This document shows positions 1-13,040 of a DNA stretch of 64,000 nt, piece by piece. Source of the stretch: Rosa chinensis (Eukaryota; Streptophyta; Magnoliopsida; Rosales; Rosaceae); contig NC_037090.1 in NCBI RefSeq assembly GCF_002994745.2, positions 25,843,501 to 25,907,500 of the forward strand. The letters are read 5' to 3'. A program made the translations under genes and the position numbers. Numbering within the stretch: the stretch's first letter is position 1; each line of letters begins with the position of its first letter. The notes under the pieces are model-generated. The model searched no databases and had not been told where the DNA came from. It saw nothing but the letters and a program-made list of their open reading frames with translations.

Positions 1-267
1 GGCCGCAGCTACAAGAAGGGTGACCTCGTTTGGAAGGGAGTCTTACCGCTCGGTGAGAAGTTGACCGGCCTCGGCAAGTGGACTCCGCAGTGGGAAGGAC
101 CCTTTGTGATTCACAAAATTTTGGACAGAGGGGCTTTTCACCTTAAAGATTTGGATGGCGATATCCACCGGAACCCAATCAATGGTCGTTTTCTGAAGAA
201 ATCTGTCACGCCCCTGATTTTATACACAATAAAATCGATATATAACCCCATAATTATATATGCGTGA
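1..267 (+). pseudogene. 3' end of Ty3/gypsy pol polyprotein (integrase C-terminus)
   Basis: An open frame runs in from the left edge and stops at 267. It reads GDLVWKGVLPLGEK, then WEGPFVIHKIL, HLKDLDGD and HRNPINGRFLKK. These are the familiar C-terminal motifs of plant Ty3/gypsy pol just after the integrase core. Only about 88 residues are inside the window, so gag, protease, reverse transcriptase, RNase H and most of integrase lie to the left, if present. The stop lies inside sequence that begins with TGTCACGCCCC at 204, a typical start of plant gypsy LTRs, so pol appears to overlap its 3' LTR. No frameshift is seen in this short piece; whether the element is intact cannot be judged. Confidence 0.88.
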
Positions 268-1224
268 AACATTCAGCCATCAATACAAAATACTTAGAAA
301 CTTAATCCCTTTTAACCCAAGTACATATTGATGCCCTGAACCCACAATTTCAATATTGACTCGCTCCACAGAGACACATAACACACGAGTTTATGAATTA
401 AATTGTCAACAACAAAATAAAACGTAAATGCTCCTCAGAGCTCACCACAAGCGGAAGTCTTTATAACGGTAAAGTCACAAAATTGACTTCTTACCGTTAA
501 GCTGCAAGCACGCTACCTCAGTATCAGCCACGATCAACCTGACGAGCAGAAATAACCCCTACACCGTTGGAATAGTGTACCGGGTTGCCACACAACAAAC
601 CTGGTAAGCTTTTGCAAGCCCGTATGAGTAACTCAAAACCACAAAGCAAAACACATTTCTCAAGTAACCCCAACCTAAACAACGATAAGCATACATCTCA
701 CACCTACATCCATCTGCTTCACTCTTCCATCTCATGCTTATGTAGGTCAACTCGTGACTAAACTACATGCTCAGATTCTCAACCTAGCATCTCATTACAC
801 AAATTCCCCATCAAACAAAACCTCCTTAGATAATGTTTGAAAAATCCCTTGACGCACAATGGTGAGTCACAAGGATCACACTCATTTCCTTCCCACTGGA
901 AACCTTGTCATCAACATGACATCAAGGTGAAAACAATGAATCACCTTCCTATCCTCACACAGAGCAGAATCATCACCACTATGGTTTTCAAGATAAATCA
1001 AACCATTAATCAATCAAATCAAGAAGAAAACAAGGCAATCACAATTCAAAACAAGCAAAACAAGTCATGGTAACCCCTGCATATAATTTCGTTCAGGAGG
1101 TCACACTAAGTCAAGCAATTCAAACCATAGTAATCCCACACTCTGACGTCTGTAGGTAGCCCCAACCATCACATCAGTCCTCTCGATCTTTGTTAACTTA
1201 ATAACAATTCAACTCCGCTACCGA

Positions 1225-1680
1225 GCTGTCATCACACTGATCATCACATAGATTTCGTCGATCATCACACAGATAGCCATCATCCTACTGATCATCACAC
1301 AGATATCGCTGATCATCACATAGATAGCGATCATCCAACAAATCTTCACACAGATATCGCCAGTCATCCTACTGATCATCACACAGATAGCGATTATCTA
1401 ACTAATCATCACACAGATATCGCCAGTCATCCTACTGATCATCACACAGATAGCGATTATCTAACTAATCATCATACAGATATCGCCAGTCATCCTACTG
1501 ATCATCACACAGATAGCGATTATCTAACTAATCATCACACAAATATCGCCGGTCATCACACAGATAGCGATCATCCTACTAATCATCACATAGATATCGC
1601 TGGTCATCACATAGATAGCGATCATCACATAGATTCACGCAAATATCGCCAGTCATCACACATATAGCGATTATCCTACA
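1225..1680. repeat. Tandem repeat, 63-bp period
   Basis: Units built from ATCATCACACAGATA alternating with ATCGCCAGTCATCCTACT and GCGATTATCTAACTAA repeat with a 63-bp period, for example from 1363 to 1426. Each unit contains two related halves of about 31 bp. Copies in the middle are nearly identical; the edges are more diverged and partly truncated. It is non-coding and looks like a minisatellite grown inside a retrotransposon LTR or untranslated region. Confidence 0.85.
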
Positions 1681-1682
1681 AA

Positions 1683-2165
1683 TATTCCTACACAAGCTTT
1701 ACATGACAATCATCACAAAGATTCATCATACTGATATCATCAATTCATCACACAGATATTCCTACACAAGCTTTACATGACAATCATCACAAAGATTCAC
1801 CACGAAGCCACTAATACATGAATATATATGTATATATATACATCCCATAATATATATATACACACACATTCCTACACAAGCTTTACATGACAATCATCAC
1901 AAAGATTCATCATACTGATATCATCAATTCATCACACATATATTCTTACACAAGCTTTACATGACAATCATCACAAAGATTCACCACGAAGCCACTAATA
2001 CATGAATATATATGTATATATATACATCCCATAATATATATACACACACACATAGTCATCCACACAGAAAAGCCACTAATACATGAATATATATGTATAT
2101 ATATACATCCCATAATATATATATACACACACATAGTCATCCACACAGAAAAGCCATTAATACCA
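1683..2165. repeat. Second, compound tandem repeat block
   Basis: The phrase CCTACACAAGCTTTACATGA recurs near 1689, 1765, 1871 and 1948, each time followed by CAATCATCACAAAGATTCA. It alternates with an about 80-bp AT-rich unit starting CACTAATACATGAATATATA, seen near 1809, 1993 and 2074, and carrying TATA and CACACA runs. Two unrelated modules have therefore been amplified together, directly after the 63-bp array. Confidence 0.8.
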
Positions 2166-3060
2166 ACTATAGTCACAGTTAATCTCATAACTCCAAGACA
2201 ATATGGTAAACCCGTTCGTGAATGAACATCGTGAGATTACTCACCTCGAAACTCATGCTGCGTCTTCAATACAGAACAAAGAAGCCACCCCACAAAACGA
2301 CCGTCCAAGAATACTTCGTCAAGTACCTCGCAACATCTGAAATTTGATGAACCCTAGAATTTCAATTCCAAAATTCGACCTCCATGAGTTAAATCGATGA
2401 AAGCCACCTTGTGGGAAGCATCAACGTCCTCCAAGCTCCAAAAGCCCTCAAGAATCACCGGCAAAGGTGGCCAGAATCTCCAACTCCGATCAAGGCGATT
2501 TCATCCCTGAAGCGGCCACTTCCAGTCGATGTAGCTCCCTCCACAGCTCGAATCTCTCTTCAATCCTTCCACATACCTCAAGAGGGGATTGAGGCAAGCA
2601 AAACCCACTTTTGAATCGAAGCAAACGATGGCCGGAAGAGAGAGAACTACACCGGCGAAAATGGAGGCTGTGCACGGCTCGGGAGAGAAGAGGAAAGCTC
2701 GGGTTTCCATTTTGGGAAATCTGGGCTTTTCTGCAATTTTCCCAAAAATTCGTCCTTTTATACAAAAATAGAAAGTTTTTCCGAAGCCCATAACTTCTTC
2801 ATACGAACTCCGATTCTCGTGTTCCGCATGTCCACGAACTCGTATTGATGCGCTCTACAACTTTCGTGAAGGAAGTTTTCAGAGAATCCCAACGAATAAA
2901 AAGTCAACCCTTGCGCCCCCTAAAACGACGCTTCCTGAATAATTATTCGCCCGAAACACTTCCACTCCATCCACGAGCCACGAAACCGTCCGATACCCAC
3001 AATTTAAATTCCGGAAAATCCTTGGAAAATAAATACTAATTTCCGGAGCATCACAAAATA

Positions 3061-3365
3061 TTACCCTAGTGTCTGGGAGTTTGAAGACCCACCGGATGTC
3101 CCAGTTTCTGGAACAGGGAGGTAGACATAGTCCTACTTTGTTCACGTCCTCATTTACATTCGGGCCTACTCCGTGGCCCTACTCTAATGTACTCGCTCCA
3201 CCTAGTAAGACTAGGGAGGCAACCCTCTATACATTTGGGCTTTGTTTTCGCGGCCTTTAAAGTTTTGCAGAACTAGTTTTTATTTTTATTTTTATTTTTT
3301 GTTTTGCAAAATTTTTAATGTTAGTTTATTCCTTTGACAATAAGTGTTAAAAAATATGTGCAACA
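3061..3365. other. Spacer between two retroelement relics
   Basis: No gene is seen. The stretch has short open frames on both strands without recognisable motifs and a T-rich run at 3278-3300. It probably contains the junction between the gypsy LTR on the left and a minus-oriented LTR-like segment on the right. No clear terminal motif or target duplication was found. Confidence 0.4.
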
Positions 3366-4440
3366 AGGCCTATACTAGAGGCTTTATTATAGACAATAAG
3401 AGATTGAAAATGGAAAAATATTATTGTATTCATAAAGTGGCTTTGCGGCCAAAAGCAATACAGAACATTCGCGAAAAATTACGTTGGCAAAATTACAAAG
3501 CCAAAAGTGGCTGAAAGTCACAGGATTTCAGATCTTCTAAGAGATTCTGGATCTTCTTTCAGGAGGGAGTCGGAGGTGATTACTCTTACTCTTTCTCTCT
3601 TCACCCTACTCTCTTGAACCTTGGCCGCAGCTGCTATTGTCTGTACTGGAAGAAGAGGGAAGGAAATAGTCATCCCAACCCTTCCAGTTGTCCATCATCT
3701 GGGTCGAAAGCGAACATCAGAGGAGGGCGCAGCCAAGTTTCCCCATTTATCTCAGGGACAAAACAGAAGTTCGGTCCGTTAAATCCAGGAGGTAGGGCAC
3801 CGAAGAAGAGCGTACAACCTTGGGTGGCCTCCCACTCTTCCTCGGTTTTCTCCAAGCAAGGGAACCTAAGGAGGAGGACTCCTCAGAATGTGGTATCCCA
3901 CGCTAGGAGCTCTATGTATTCTTCAGCCTATCAGAAGTTTAGAAATTCCATCCAGACTTTCTGAGGCCAAAGACATGCGGCTGGCCTGAGATTAAGCCAT
4001 AAGGCTTACCTGGGGCTTGAGATTTCGCCATAAGGCTTAGAACCTCGAGGCTAGAGACGATTTCAGGGGGAGAAGATTTCAGAAGAAGAAGGAAGAGGAG
4101 CAAGGCTTGCAGGATTATTTCGGGATGAGCCATGGTGCATATATTTATAGGGCCAGTATGAGTGACCTCAGCCCTTTGATGGACAGTTGGAGTTGATTCA
4201 AAGCCATCAATAGAGTCATCAATAGAATTAAATGCTATGATCTTGGAAATGAAGGAAAATTGAAAACGCGTGGATAGCAGAACGATCTTCAAGGAGGTAA
4301 TCGCTCCGTTTCGAGATTATCTTTTTGGAACTGTTTTAATTTGCAATTAAGGCAAAGTTGAACGCTTTGTTGCCTACAAGATTAAAAGATGCATTTGGGC
4401 CAGGAAAGCGAACTAAATGCCTAATAATATTAATATTAAT
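3366..4440 (-). mobile_element. LTR-like segment, minus orientation
   Basis: Read on the minus strand, this has the layout of an LTR. There is an AT-rich upstream part, a TATA box (CTATAAATATATG, about 4138-4150), a leader rich in CTTCTTCTTC-type tracts, and a polyadenylation-like AATACAATAATA near 3420. It lies just downstream of the minus-strand PMD relic, as a 3' LTR would. No matching partner LTR was found in the window, so the assignment rests on layout alone. Confidence 0.4.
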
Positions 4441-4499
4441 ATTGTTCATATTACAAAAATAATGGGCCTAGACTGGAGGCCTAAAACCCGCGGCCCACA

Positions 4500-7400
4500 T
4501 AATTCAAGCGGAGGAAATGTTCATCCAGACGAAAGCCAGCGTTAACGGCACCCTGTTTGGCCTGTTGGGCTGCCCTGCAAGCCTGGGCCAGGTTTTGAGA
4601 CAGCGTCTCGGAAGCGGCCAGGGTTGCTCCAGTTGGGCCTCAACATGGGTAATCCTGGCCCTCACAGCAGATAGTTGGGCCTGAAGGACTTGGATCTAGA
4701 CTAAAGGTGATTCTCCACGAGCGTCATCTCCCTAATATGAGAGGCCCGTTCACCCAGGAAATCTCGCAGGGCATCCATTTATTGGGTAAGGGCCTGATGA
4801 TGTGTCTGGGCCTGCCTGGCTTGCGCTGTCGTGGCTGTTTTCTCTTTGAGCCACCTAGGGAGATCCTCCAACAGTTTTTCGATGTTAAGGAACTAGGCCT
4901 CAGTGATGGCACCCTCGAGCCGGGCGTTAGAATACCAGGGCCCATGAGATGGCGAAGACCTTCCCTAGCATCATCTACAACTCCAGGAGGAGTCACTTCG
5001 AGCACCCGAGCCAGCTGTTCTAGCCTGGAAGGCTCAGCGGGAGGGGCTTATGGTGGAACAGGAGCAACAACAACTGGAGCTTCAAGAGGCTCCGCGATAG
5101 GAACTGCCTCCGACATAGGTTCGGGGTTCACTTCTTCCCCTGCTTCGAGCACTTAGGGGGCAGGTTCGTTATCAACTTCGCCCATAGCTTCTTGTTCAAC
5201 AGGATGCTCGCCAGCCACCTCCTCATCCTTGACAGCCACCTCCTCGGTGCAGGCAGAACTCTGACCCTGGAAAGAGATGTCAGAGTATCAAGAGAGATCA
5301 AGGGGGATAAATTAAGGCAAGAGTTGCTTTGAGAAGAGGTACCTCTTTAGTATTTTGCTCGTGGAGGATGCCCGAAGCATTGTGAGATATCACTGGGAGA
5401 ATTGAAGTTTCTGTTGCCGCTTGTTCTTGAGCAACCCCGACGGCATCTGGAATCGAATCAGGAGCTACTTGCTCCAGGACGTTAGTCGAGGTTGGTTCAT
5501 CGCGAGAAGTGACAGGAGGGGGTGTTCTCCTCTCAGCCTCAGGCGAGCTGTGATCTAAAATCTGCACTTGCACCAGGGCCAAGTGTGAAGCACCCGTGGT
5601 GCTGATCAGAGGTAGAGAGCTTGTCGAGTCTGGTGGCATTTGGGCTTGCAAGGAGGATGCTTCACCGCCAGCAGGATAGGTCTTCCCCACTCTACCTGGG
5701 AGGACCTGTAAACCTGTGACGAACCTGTAAAGGAGGGACGTTATAGGATGAAAGATGAAAGAGAGAAACAAGTTCATTGCTTATCATAATCATATAATAC
5801 CAGTCAGTCGGCGATTGGTTCATCGTCTTCCCAGGCAGTCCGGGGGTCGTAACGACTGCGCTTGCTGGCCAGAGCGGCGATGACCTTTTGAGGTTGAGGG
5901 AGTCAAATTAAACTTTAAAAAGAAAGCATCAGGATTATAAGGTATATGAGGGACTTCTTACTTCCTGTGGGTCTTCATCATCAGAGGAGTCTTTGACTTC
6001 AGGTTCGATCGCTATAGCCTTTTGCTTCGCGGCCTGACCGGTGGCCGGAGGAGGATTAACCACTTGACTGCCCGAGGGTGGCAGACTTCTCTGCTGAAAT
6101 AAGATATGAGTTAAGGGGGTGAAAGAAAAAGAAGTAAAATGGAGAACATGCGAAGGAAATTACATCTTGTGATGGTTCGCGGATTATGATTCCGGTTTGA
6201 GCAAGACCCAGGGCTCGCGCGGGTCTCGGAGCCTGCGCAGGTCGAGAAGGTTGTGCCTCATCCTCAGGGAAGCGGGCGAGTAATTCAGAATCAGTGTCAT
6301 AAGGATACCTCAAGTCCTGAAAGAGGGTCGCGAAGAGCTCGTCATCCAGTTGTTTCCAACAATTAACAGAGACTTGAGACCACTATTGGTCGTAGTCCTC
6401 AGCCACTCCGTCAACGGGGATAAGTTCGTTTGCCCAGTTGGGAAGATTAACCAGAGAAAGCATGCTTTGGACTAGAGGAGGCCCAGTTACAAGCCCAATT
6501 CTGCGCCAGGAAGTGTTGTAGTTCCAGACATAATAGAGAGGGAAAGGCACTAACTGGGCCAGCCCGAGTTGGCGAGCGAAATGATTGGGAGTGTAAAGCT
6601 TGTAGCTGATGTCATCAGCCGCGAGTCTAATATCTGAGCAGGAGATAGCGTGGCGAAAGGCCAAGCGCATGCGATCCCTATATTTAGGATCCCCATGAAA
6701 GAACCCATGTTCGAGTGGGGGCGGGAAACTTCTACCAAGGACTAGGTCTAAATCTGGCATCTCGTCCAGAAGGTATATATAAGAGAAACATTCAGAGTAT
6801 GGTGGGGAAGTGTACCTTGCCTCGCGGCAGAGCCATTGACCTAGAAGCACGTCAGCCGATAGAAGCTGTGGAATGTCTGACCGGCGAAAGTGAGGGAAAT
6901 AGATTTGTATCCAGAATCCAGAAGGGGCCAGAAATGCCAATCTTGAAGGGATGCATCGTAGCCTGATAAAGAGTACGATATAATGCGCCTAGTAGAGGTT
7001 GTCTGAGACCTACACGGTGGCCGTTGTAGAGGGTCGTGGCCAAAGAAGTCTAAGGACCAATGGGTTTATTGGCGAAAGTACAGAAAATGAATTTGCAGAG
7101 CTAATATTCCAAAAAGGCAATGCCACCGGTCACATTCTGCGCCTTGCGATAATGGGTCAGCCATCGAGGGTAGGAGCTGCTGTGGGTGCCGCACTCGGTT
7201 TGAACCATGTGCCAGGGGAAGTTGACGGCGTCCAATTGGCCATGCACCTAAGGTTCATCGTCGATGGGTAGACCGGTGATGGTGAGAATGTCCAGCAATG
7301 TGATGCTCATCTGGCCGAATTGGAAATAGAACTTGTTGCTGGCAGTGTTCCAGAAACAGAGAATAGCAGCCAGCGGCGAGTGATTGCCACCGCTAGGAAG

Positions 7401-7790
7401 TCGGAAACATAGATCAATGGTGTGGGTAATACCTGCCGCGTTCCAACGAGCCAAATCCCTTGCTCGAACTTCGCGATACCAAGCGAGTTCCGTCACACTA
7501 ATGGTTGGCCAAAACCCTATCTTGACTTTGGATTGACGTGCGCCCCAACTACTGAAATCTCCAGGAGTCATTCGGAGGACTGAAATGGGTCGGCGGATGG
7601 GTAGACCATATAGGGTGAGGGCATCTGCCGGAATAGACGCTCATTGGGTAGGACCCAGTCCGGCCTGAGAATTGGGGAAGCTGAGTAGCAGAGGCCTCTG
7701 GATAGTGGTGTGAGCAAAGCAATGGGCGGCCGCCTCGTTGATTTCTTCCTCTTCATTGATGATGATTTTCTTGGGTGGAGCCATTTCTGG
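4500..7790 (-). pseudogene. Plant mobile domain (PMD) gene relic, transposon-associated
   Basis: Minus-strand segments together resemble transposon-borne PMD (aminotransferase-like, MAIL-type) proteins. A start MAPPKKIIINEEEE sits near 7783. A core at 7248-7571 reads FRLPSGGNHSPLAAILCFW, then FQFGQMSITLLDILTITGLP, the hallmark PMD motif. A middle segment at 6383-6940 contains YTPNHFARQLGLAQLVPFP. A low-complexity Pro/Ala/Glu-rich tail lies at 4700-6313. The pieces are in different frames with stops between them, so this is either a multi-exon gene with introns I cannot place or, more likely, a decaying one. PMD frames are known inside plant LTR retrotransposons and MULEs, often antisense to pol. 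Both flanks here look retroelement-derived. Confidence 0.65.
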
Positions 7791-7937
7791 GTTTATCTGA
7801 GGAAGATAGTGTAGAACAAGAAGGTTTTCTGGGTTTAGGAGACTGGGAGAGTTTCTGATGTGACAGATCCGAGTGGTGACAGGATTTAAATAAGAGATTT
7901 TGTGAGGGCAACGATGCAACGAAAAGACGTTTAACAA

Positions 7938-9120
7938 CTGAACATATGCAGACCTTCATTTATGGCCTCGTTTCTGTCATAAGTCGTGTCGCTTAAGTCT
8001 CCTTCGATCAGTTGCAATTTCACGGGCAATGTTTGAGCCCAAAAGTATTTTTGGCAAGATCCCTTTAGGGGGTTTAGCGTAGCATGCCGATACCTGCGAC
8101 CCAAAATTAAGCCTGCTTGGGTTTGGGTTATAGCTTCACCCATTCCGAGATCCATAAGGAAAATTAGCCCTTCTTGGAATCAAGTAGCGGAGATTGAATA
8201 AGAAACTTCAATCAATAATCCTTCTATGTCAAGGAACAGTCGAAACTCTAAGGTATAAATATTAGGTTTCAAAGAACAGAAATGACAACTCTCAATCAAC
8301 TAATCTCTCAGATTATCAAAGTCTCTCCGGAGCAAACCTACCTTCAACCTAGTTGAAAACCAGCGAAGCAAGGGCAACGCACTTGCAATCCAGCGAAGCT
8401 AAAGTCACGCTTTAGCAAACCTGTGTTTTCTCCTACTTTCCGGTGATTGCTCTGCTTAACCTACAACGTTAAGTATCGACTCGGTGACGCAAGAGATCAC
8501 ACCATAAGCCCTTATCCGTAAGGCAAGAAGTCCTTTTCCGGAAGGCATAGAAAAGAACCTGGTGACGAGGTTGGTGCTCTCCTCGTCCACAACGTTTGAT
8601 CAAGAAGTCAGATCAAGGGATTCCCCGACGACTGCACTCCACGATACTGACACCCCTGCGCACTCAAAAGAAACTGTTTGCACGCCATACTGGTTTTGGA
8701 GCCAAACAATTAGGTTACTTTGTTTCTATATTCCAAATCTTCGACTCACCCTGGAGTAAGTCCAGCTTTATTCCAAACTTATTGAAGTTCAGTTGCACGA
8801 AGCCTTTTTGAAATGGATGTATGAACCAGCAAAACAATACTTTCCACTTAAAAACTAAGCATGCATGACAGCGAAGCCGTATATGAGAATGTGTCCCTTC
8901 AGGTTCACAAGGGTCATTACTTACTTAGCTTATTGTACCAGCAAGCTAATTGTAGTGTCTTTTTGTGTCTCTGTCGTTTTACAACGTAAGACGTGCTTAT
9001 AAAAATCTGCTTGTACGTTGGTGTTCTTGTTTCTAAATTCTATTAAATTATATACTTGAATGCCTATCCAGTTGTAAAAATTACTTATTAATTAGTAAAG
9101 AACAATGATTTTTAATCTCT
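7938..9120 (+). other. Retroelement-like leader or LTR sequence
   Basis: No gene is seen. A TATA-like GGTATAAATATTAGG at about 8252 is followed by a transcript-leader-like stretch with repeated CCAGCGAAGC motifs (near 8358 and 8391) and TCCGTAAGGCAAGAAGTCC / TTCCGGAAGGCATAG near 8515-8550. This is the style of an LTR plus primer-binding region in plus orientation, so the PMD relic would be antisense upstream of it. From 8820 on it is plain AT-rich spacer. Confidence 0.3.
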
Positions 9121-9375
9121 TGCTTTTGTTTTATAGGACCTAAAGGACGCCAAGAATCGTGAGCTAGCTGCATTCTCTACATTATCCGCTTGTCCAATCG
9201 AGTGTCAATTTTCCCAATCAGGAATGAGCCAAAAATATTGGAAGCCGGCATTAGACTATCAGACCTGTATTTACTCATGTGGACTTGTGGAGATCGAGTT
9301 GCTATCTTTTAGATGGAGTAGAGAAGAAGAGTTAATATTAGTTTATGGTTCTGAAAATTTGAAAATAACCACCTA
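9121..9375 (+). other. Orphan open frame, unrecognised
   Basis: After a good acceptor-like tract (TTGTTTTATAG at about 9127-9137) an open frame starts DLKDAKNRELAAFSTLSA and runs to a stop at about 9376. I recognise no family and found no upstream exon. It could be a last exon left over from a gene fragment, or chance. Confidence 0.15.
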
Positions 9376-12300
9376 GCCTCCCTTACATAACGTTTACCGA
9401 AAGATATAATTTTTAGGGAGTGAAATCCACACTCCTCATTTCACAATTTATATATATTTTTTTATGGTTGAAATATTGATAATGAGACAAAATTCAAGTC
9501 ACTAAAGATAAAATTTAGGTTGTTATTGAAAAAAAAAAAAAAAAACATGAAGTGTGAATTTCGGTCTCCTAATTTTTTTCATATGAAATATGGATTGAAT
9601 AAAATCAGTCACACTAAAACAATACAAATTATAGTGACGTCGACACAGAATGCTGTATATTTTCCCATTTAATATATGGAGTTGGCTTCTTAAATGGGAT
9701 CCTAATAAGTAGATTCTTAATCAATTTCGGGCAGATTTGACCGGCCATTTTTATTTTGGTGCAACAGCAGCTCTAACGCTCTCTCTCTCTCACACACACA
9801 CACTCATGTTGCCAGTCATCACTTAAAATTAGGAGATAGCTAGCTGTTGTCTAGGGGCTGGAGGTTACAGCTAACCCTGACTCATAATCCCATAAACGAA
9901 CGAGAAATGTCTTAAATGAAACAGGACACCATTGTTTGTCTCAAGTCCCGAATTTTATCCACAAGTTCAAGTAGTACGTATAATTCGACGGCAGATCGAT
10001 CATGCACCCCTCAAAGAATAATTTTGTGTAGTACGTGTAGTTGAAAGTCCAAAAATTCCATCAAATATAGTAATAGCGTTTCTATACATGAACCATACAA
10101 AAACGAAAGAGGAAAAATTCCGATGGAAGAGAACAAATATATTTCCCGACATTTGGTACCCATATTATTTAGATAGAGAGATACCTGAACCTTCATAAAG
10201 TGTTTCTGCTTTCTCCTATACATTTGGATTCTCTTCAGATAAAGACATAATGGAACAAGGTATTAGGTTCTGAAATCTCAAGTGGAGTTCGACCTATTTC
10301 TAGATAGTTCGCCCCACAAGTGGAAGTTTAATTACCGGCCCATGTATGGAAATGGAAACATAAGTTCTCGCCCACCCATCCGAATCTACAAAATAGAAAA
10401 AAGTATAGAAAACTTTAAAGGATATACCTGTTAAGTCATTTTTTGTTAATTACTTATATGCAATTTGTTAAAAAAAGTACGGGAGGTCACGAACTTCACT
10501 AAACCCTAATTACTAACCTTTAAAACGATAATTTATTGTTTATAATATAACAAGCTTCAAACTTGAATAAAACAAATATTAAAGGAAAACAAAACAATCC
10601 ATAGATTTCCAAAACATGAGAACTAACTTAATAGACCCTAAATGCTAAAGTCAAGGAAACGAAACTGAAGTACTCACTAACATCGATCACGGATCGAAGT
10701 CCATCTAATCGGGATTTGATAGTCATGTATTGCAGACTATTTCGCCATGTTTGCATACTGCTTTTCTTTTGGTTAAATCACACACATCAAACCATTTTTG
10801 ACGGAGCACAATAAGGTGCAAAAGGGTTCAAAGGGCGAAGACAAAGTTGAATGAGCTTTGATTCATCCATATTGCTAATGCTAAATTAATGTACACCTTA
10901 GAGCTAGTCCTCCCTGTCTTAGTCAAGAGGCTGAAGTATTCATGCTTGGAATCCACCCGCTTTCGCCTTCTAATAATGTCAAGAATAATCAAACACCAAG
11001 TCGACGCATACGATTCCCTTGTACTTTTGTGCTCTTGATAATGACACATATGCAAATACAAATACACAGTTCACAATTTTCATTTCATATATAATTTAGC
11101 CAATAATATGGTAATATCAGGTATAGTTAATTTATGAGAACCATGAAAGAGGCCAGTTCGTCGGAGGTTCCTATATGACTTTGCCTAAGAATTTAGTAAC
11201 AATGATTAAAATGCGCCAGATAATCTTGTTGATATATTTGTTCTTTTGATCCTTTTGTACTTTTTTTTATATTTTTTTAAAAAAAAAATTTTGAACGGAA
11301 TCAAGTTCCATTAATATAACGACCTCACTAGGTCAAATTAGAGGAATTCGAAAATCCCTCATATTACATCTCAATGAATGAATTAGCCTGCATATAGCAG
11401 AGCTACCAAAAACAAACAAACCAAATTAAAAAAGAAAAAGTAAAAAAAACAAAATGTAAAAACTCACACACCTATCCAACCCTAAATCATAGCCACTAAC
11501 TTGACAAGCATGGACGCCTAAGACCTTCCTGGTGTACATCAACCAGCAAAACAGCTACAACGGAGGGCAGAACAAGGTGAGTACTCTCATTGAAAGTAGG
11601 GAAAATTCAACTCCTTCCAACAGTCCATACTAGGCCCAATCCACAAGTGTAAGAAAGGATAAAGATTAGCCATTAGCCCACTACCCCAGGCCCAGCCCAA
11701 ACCCTATCTTGAAACTAGGGTTTCTCGCCGAGAAACCTAGGGAGCAGACCCTAGACCAGTCCGACACTCCTCCTACAACGCCTGGGTCGATGCCGTTGTC
11801 GCCACCAACCTAAACCTCCTTGGAGGCTCTAGATCAGCCTACTACAAACCATCGGAAAAGCAACGAACCATCACCAATCCGGCGGTCCACCACGATCCTC
11901 CACCATCGTCTTGGTTTAAAGAGAAAGCTCCTAAACCCTGACCATGTCTTTATTGATTTTATTATCAATAAAGAATCGATCATCTTAATTCCATTCAGAA
12001 TTTCATACATTTTTTTTTTAATTGATCAAAATATAATTTCTAGTCTTCATATGATTTTTTCTGTAAAATTCAAAAAAATGAAAATTTTCTAAATATTTTT
12101 AAGGGAATCACAATCTTTATACATTCCTAACTTCGAATATATTGTGTAACTAGTACCGACTTTTCTCGTAATAGTTGACAGTGTAGAAACCATTCCATAG
12201 GCTTGGTTATGATAATGAGAAGATTCAGACATTATTTTTTAAGCACGTTTGGGAATCTCTCACTGTTGCAAAATTCCATTATGCTTCGAGTTATATATAA

Positions 12301-12580
12301 CAGTACATGAAGCTGTTCTTGTAATTTCAGATAGCTCTCTACATTATGCAATTTCATGGGAAATAGAATATATATGGTGGGTAAACACTATCATAATAGG
12401 AATAACCACAGATCTGTTCTGTGAATTTATTCTAGCTAGTATCTTTTATTCTAAATTAGGACAGAGATGCCGCCTTAGAATTATTCCCCCTTCCAAAATT
12501 TTAACGATTAAAAATAAACAGTAACATATTGGGAATCGTTGTCCTCTCAAAAACCCATTATCCATTGGTTTTTGAGGTTA
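9376..12580. other. Intergenic, AT-rich; possible non-LTR element debris
   Basis: No supported gene. It contains an A16-type tract near 9530, a short CT/CA microsatellite at 9780-9804, and scattered small frames without motifs. At about 11270-11960 an A/T-rich run, then a stretch richer in C with tandem CTAGACC/AACCTA phrases, resembles untranslated debris of a retroelement, but no coding domain supports this. The last 500 bp are the promoter side of the MYB gene. Confidence 0.35.
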
Positions 12581-13040
12581 TGTTTTTAATTCTCTCTGTG
12601 ATGGAGACACAGTAAACACTGATTCCAATATCTCTCAATTGGGACGCGTTTGTGTGTACATTGTTTTATGTGGAGGATTGTTTCTTATTCATGTACGTTT
12701 TGTTACCTTGGTTTTATCGATATTAGCATTGTTCAATCCTCGCCCTTTTATACAATTAATAATTAAAAGGAGTACATATATAGGACTCCCCTGCGTATTT
12801 ATATTCAAAACTTACAGCTGAATTCATGTGAGAGAAATAGTGTGCCATAAATCTGTTTCTTCTTCTCTTTGTTCTTTCCCTGTCTATCGTGCCATCTTTT
12901 ATCTTTGATGAAATTCCTGAAAGAATGATTTTTATAGCGTTTTAGATGTTGGAGGAGAATATTGAGCACAAGTGCCTAGTACTACTGGCTGTTCTTGTTG
13001 GGGTTTGTTGTGTTGTGATTTCAGTTCCTGTTCCTTGTAA

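Larger units (their letters stand above)
204..3060 (+). mobile_element. Probable long 3' LTR of the gypsy element, end uncertain
   Basis: The TGTCACGCCCC motif at 204 directly follows the pol motifs, as expected for a 3' LTR. Nothing coding is seen downstream to about 3060. The stretch contains two tandem-repeat blocks (described separately). Around 2750-3050 it has a TATA-like TTTTATACAAA and sequence styled like plant gypsy LTRs. No second LTR is in the window, so length and right border are inferred. The border may lie near 3060-3280, where composition changes. Alternatively the LTR is short and the rest is unrelated repeat. Confidence 0.4.

Noticed and set aside
1225..1680. Regular repeats suggestive of a CRISPR array
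   Set aside because: The units are contiguous 63-bp tandem copies without unique spacers, there are no cas genes and the genome is a plant's.
1946..2188. 80-codon minus-strand frame in the AT-rich repeats
   Set aside because: It repeats the same peptide because it translates tandem repeats; no coding evidence.
12249..12821. Small frames upstream of the MYB-CC gene as a separate gene or uORFs
   Set aside because: They lack motifs and lie in AT-rich promoter or leader sequence; without transcript data they cannot be supported.
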